Assembly: GCA_041305385.1 (NCBI GenBank)
Contig: JBFYLO010000026.1
Span: forward strand, 1 to 6,185
DNA length: 6,185 nt
Direction of reading: 5' to 3'
Origin: JAKAKT01 sp041305385
GTDB taxonomy: Archaea > Micrarchaeota > Micrarchaeia > Burarchaeales > JAKAKT01
Part shown: positions 5,068 through 6,185 of the stretch, piece by piece
Layout of the letters: each line of letters begins with the position of its first letter
Numbering within the stretch: the stretch's first letter is position 1
Position numbers and translations under genes: made by a program
The notes under the pieces: model-generated
What the model saw: the letters and a program-made list of their open reading frames with translations, nothing else
Database searches by the model: none
What the model was told of the DNA's origin: nothing

Positions 5068-6184
5068 ATTCGCACTCCTCCTCCTTGAATGAGAAATCGT
5101 TAATCGGGCACGTCATCGCCCTGTGGTTGCCCTTGGAGGCAAGCTCCGGGAACGAGCGCATCTTGAAATCCTCAGGCCGTATCCCCTCTTCCTCGAGAAT
5201 CTGTTTGTCCACCGAGCCAATCTCGCTCTCATAACCAATGAGCTTTCCGACCATGTACCCAGCATCGGATTTCCTAGTTAGGTCGGGAAAGCCGAACTCA
5301 TTTGAAAGACAATAGTATTCGCCATCCTCCAAACCGCTGCTTCCCCTCAGTTTCTCCGAAAGGATTCGATTGAACAAATACGATTGGTAGGCGTGGACGA
5401 ACATGAGCGAAATCCCCCTCGGGAGCTTCCGTATCGCATTGGCAAAATCATTCGGGTTCTTCGAGAGATGGAGAAGGATTAGGCGCTCGTAGGCGAGATG
5501 CTGCGGGAACTCCAAAGCCGCTTTCTTGTAGTCCCCGGTGTTCTTGAGGTTCTCCCTTGCGGCCCTGGCTTTCTCGTTCTCCTCGAGATTCCCTCCGAAC
5601 AAGTATTCCTCACAAGCCCTCCTGAATGAGCCCAGGAGCATGTTCTTCCCAACAAGGTGGTTGTTCTCCCGGTTCCCGAACCTCTGTGGGCCGAAGTAAT
5701 TGGGGAAAACTCCCCCAAGCTGCTCGCTGATTTCATGGATTTTCCCCTCAGTCTTTCGCTTGTTCGTCTTCACCTTGATGGTGAAACGGTTCCCGAGCAA
5801 ATCCCCCAATTCCACTTTCTTTTCTGCTTTCCAGGCCCCGAGAATCCTTATGTCCTTTATGCTGACCGCCCCGAGGTCCTGCTTGTAGACGCTGGCAAGC
5901 TGGGTGGTTAAGGCGTTCCTGTCCTTCATTCCAGCATAGCCGAAGCTCTTTATTCCACAGCCCACCTTCTCGCCGATTTTATTGAGTGCATCGACTGTAT
6001 TCCAGCCCTTCTTCTGGAGGGCAAAATGGGTGAAATCCCCCTTCTCCCCGACCAGCTGGACAGGCTTGTCGATTTCCAGGACCATCCCGTTCTTCATTAT
6101 CTCCTCCACTCTGAAGTCCTCTGGGGTCGTTTTTATCTCGCCCCCAATCCCGGGCTTCTTCGAGAGGTAAGCTAGGCTCTGCAT
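4994..6184 (-). CDS. truD: tRNA pseudouridine(13) synthase TruD
   Basis: TruD converts uridine 13 in the D-arm of some tRNAs to pseudouridine; archaeal members belong to the TruD/Pus7 family. The motifs appear in order: F24-R-V-E-E (24-28); G85-M-K-D-R-N-A with catalytic Asp88, followed by T-T-Q (93-95); G131-N-R-F; N162-Y-F-G-P-Q-R-F-G (162-170); H264-A-Y-Q-S-Y-L-F-N (264-272); and the C-terminal L377-P-S-G-A-Y-A-T with R388-E-F. The TRUD insertion domain spans roughly 150-355. At 396 residues it exceeds the bacterial enzyme, as is usual for archaeal members. The N-terminal start (L-S-K-K-P-G-I-G-G) looks complete for the family, but the ATG is one base from the window edge, so its promoter is unseen and a slightly earlier start is possible. 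It is convergent with, and overlaps, the tandem Lrp gene. Confidence 0.96.
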   Translation of the reverse strand: MQSLAYLSKKPGIGGEIKTTPEDFRVEEIMKNGMVLEIDKPVQLVGEKGDFTHFALQKKGWNTVDALNKIGEKVGCGIKSFGYAGMKDRNALTTQLASVYKQDLGAVSIKDIRILGAWKAEKKVELGDLLGNRFTIKVKTNKRKTEGKIHEISEQLGGVFPNYFGPQRFGNRENNHLVGKNMLLGSFRRACEEYLFGGNLEENEKARAARENLKNTGDYKKAALEFPQHLAYERLILLHLSKNPNDFANAIRKLPRGISLMFVHAYQSYLFNRILSEKLRGSSGLEDGEYYCLSNEFGFPDLTRKSDAGYMVGKLIGYESEIGSVDKQILEEEGIRPEDFKMRSFPELASKGNHRAMTCPINDFSFKEEECEFRFSLPSGAYATMAMREFLSEEKV

Positions 6185-6185
6185 A

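Noticed and set aside
1..6185. CRISPR array, insertion sequence, tRNA or rRNA gene
   Set aside because: I saw no regularly spaced direct repeats, transposase, terminal inverted repeats or tRNA-like cloverleaf; the only long gap-free non-coding stretches are 1-149 and 3869-3990.

Overview
This window looks archaeal. It encodes a TruD of archaeal type and a long Lrp/AsnC-type regulator that starts directly downstream of a textbook BRE + TATA box, so its message is probably leaderless. Other start sites carry GGTG-type Shine-Dalgarno sequences, and there is an exported protein with a single C-terminal membrane anchor. The cysteine-rich minus-strand protein resembles, from memory, proteins common in small-genome DPANN archaea and CPR bacteria. 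A DPANN-type archaeon is therefore plausible but not proven; no rRNA or other lineage marker is present.

Layout. Positions 1-149 are non-coding: a T-rich tract, two neighbouring inverted repeats, a possible TATA box and a ribosome binding site. A tight plus-strand cluster follows, with 10-base gaps: an exported, C-terminally anchored alpha-helical protein (150-1262), a 97-residue triple zinc-ribbon protein (1273-1566), and thyX, flavin-dependent thymidylate synthase (1577-2281). thyX runs tail-to-tail into a minus-strand gene (2276-3868), overlapping it by 6 bases. That gene encodes a 530-residue cysteine-rich protein that I cannot name and that is an internal tandem duplication. A 122-base AT-rich divergent promoter region (3869-3990) separates it from a plus-strand gene (3991-5067) for a regulator made of two complete Lrp/AsnC modules in one chain. 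The end of that gene overlaps the end of minus-strand truD (4994-6184) by 74 bases on the opposite strand; truD begins one base from the window edge.

How they fit together. thyX (dTMP synthesis) and truD (pseudouridine-13 in tRNA) are housekeeping enzymes. The anchored protein and the zinc-ribbon protein share thyX's presumed transcript, but nothing shows a shared function. The most unusual content is the pair of divergent genes that each encode a protein duplicated over almost its whole length: the Cys-rich protein and the tandem Lrp regulator. The regulator is positioned to control both itself and the Cys-rich protein. I see no mobile element, CRISPR array, tRNA or rRNA.
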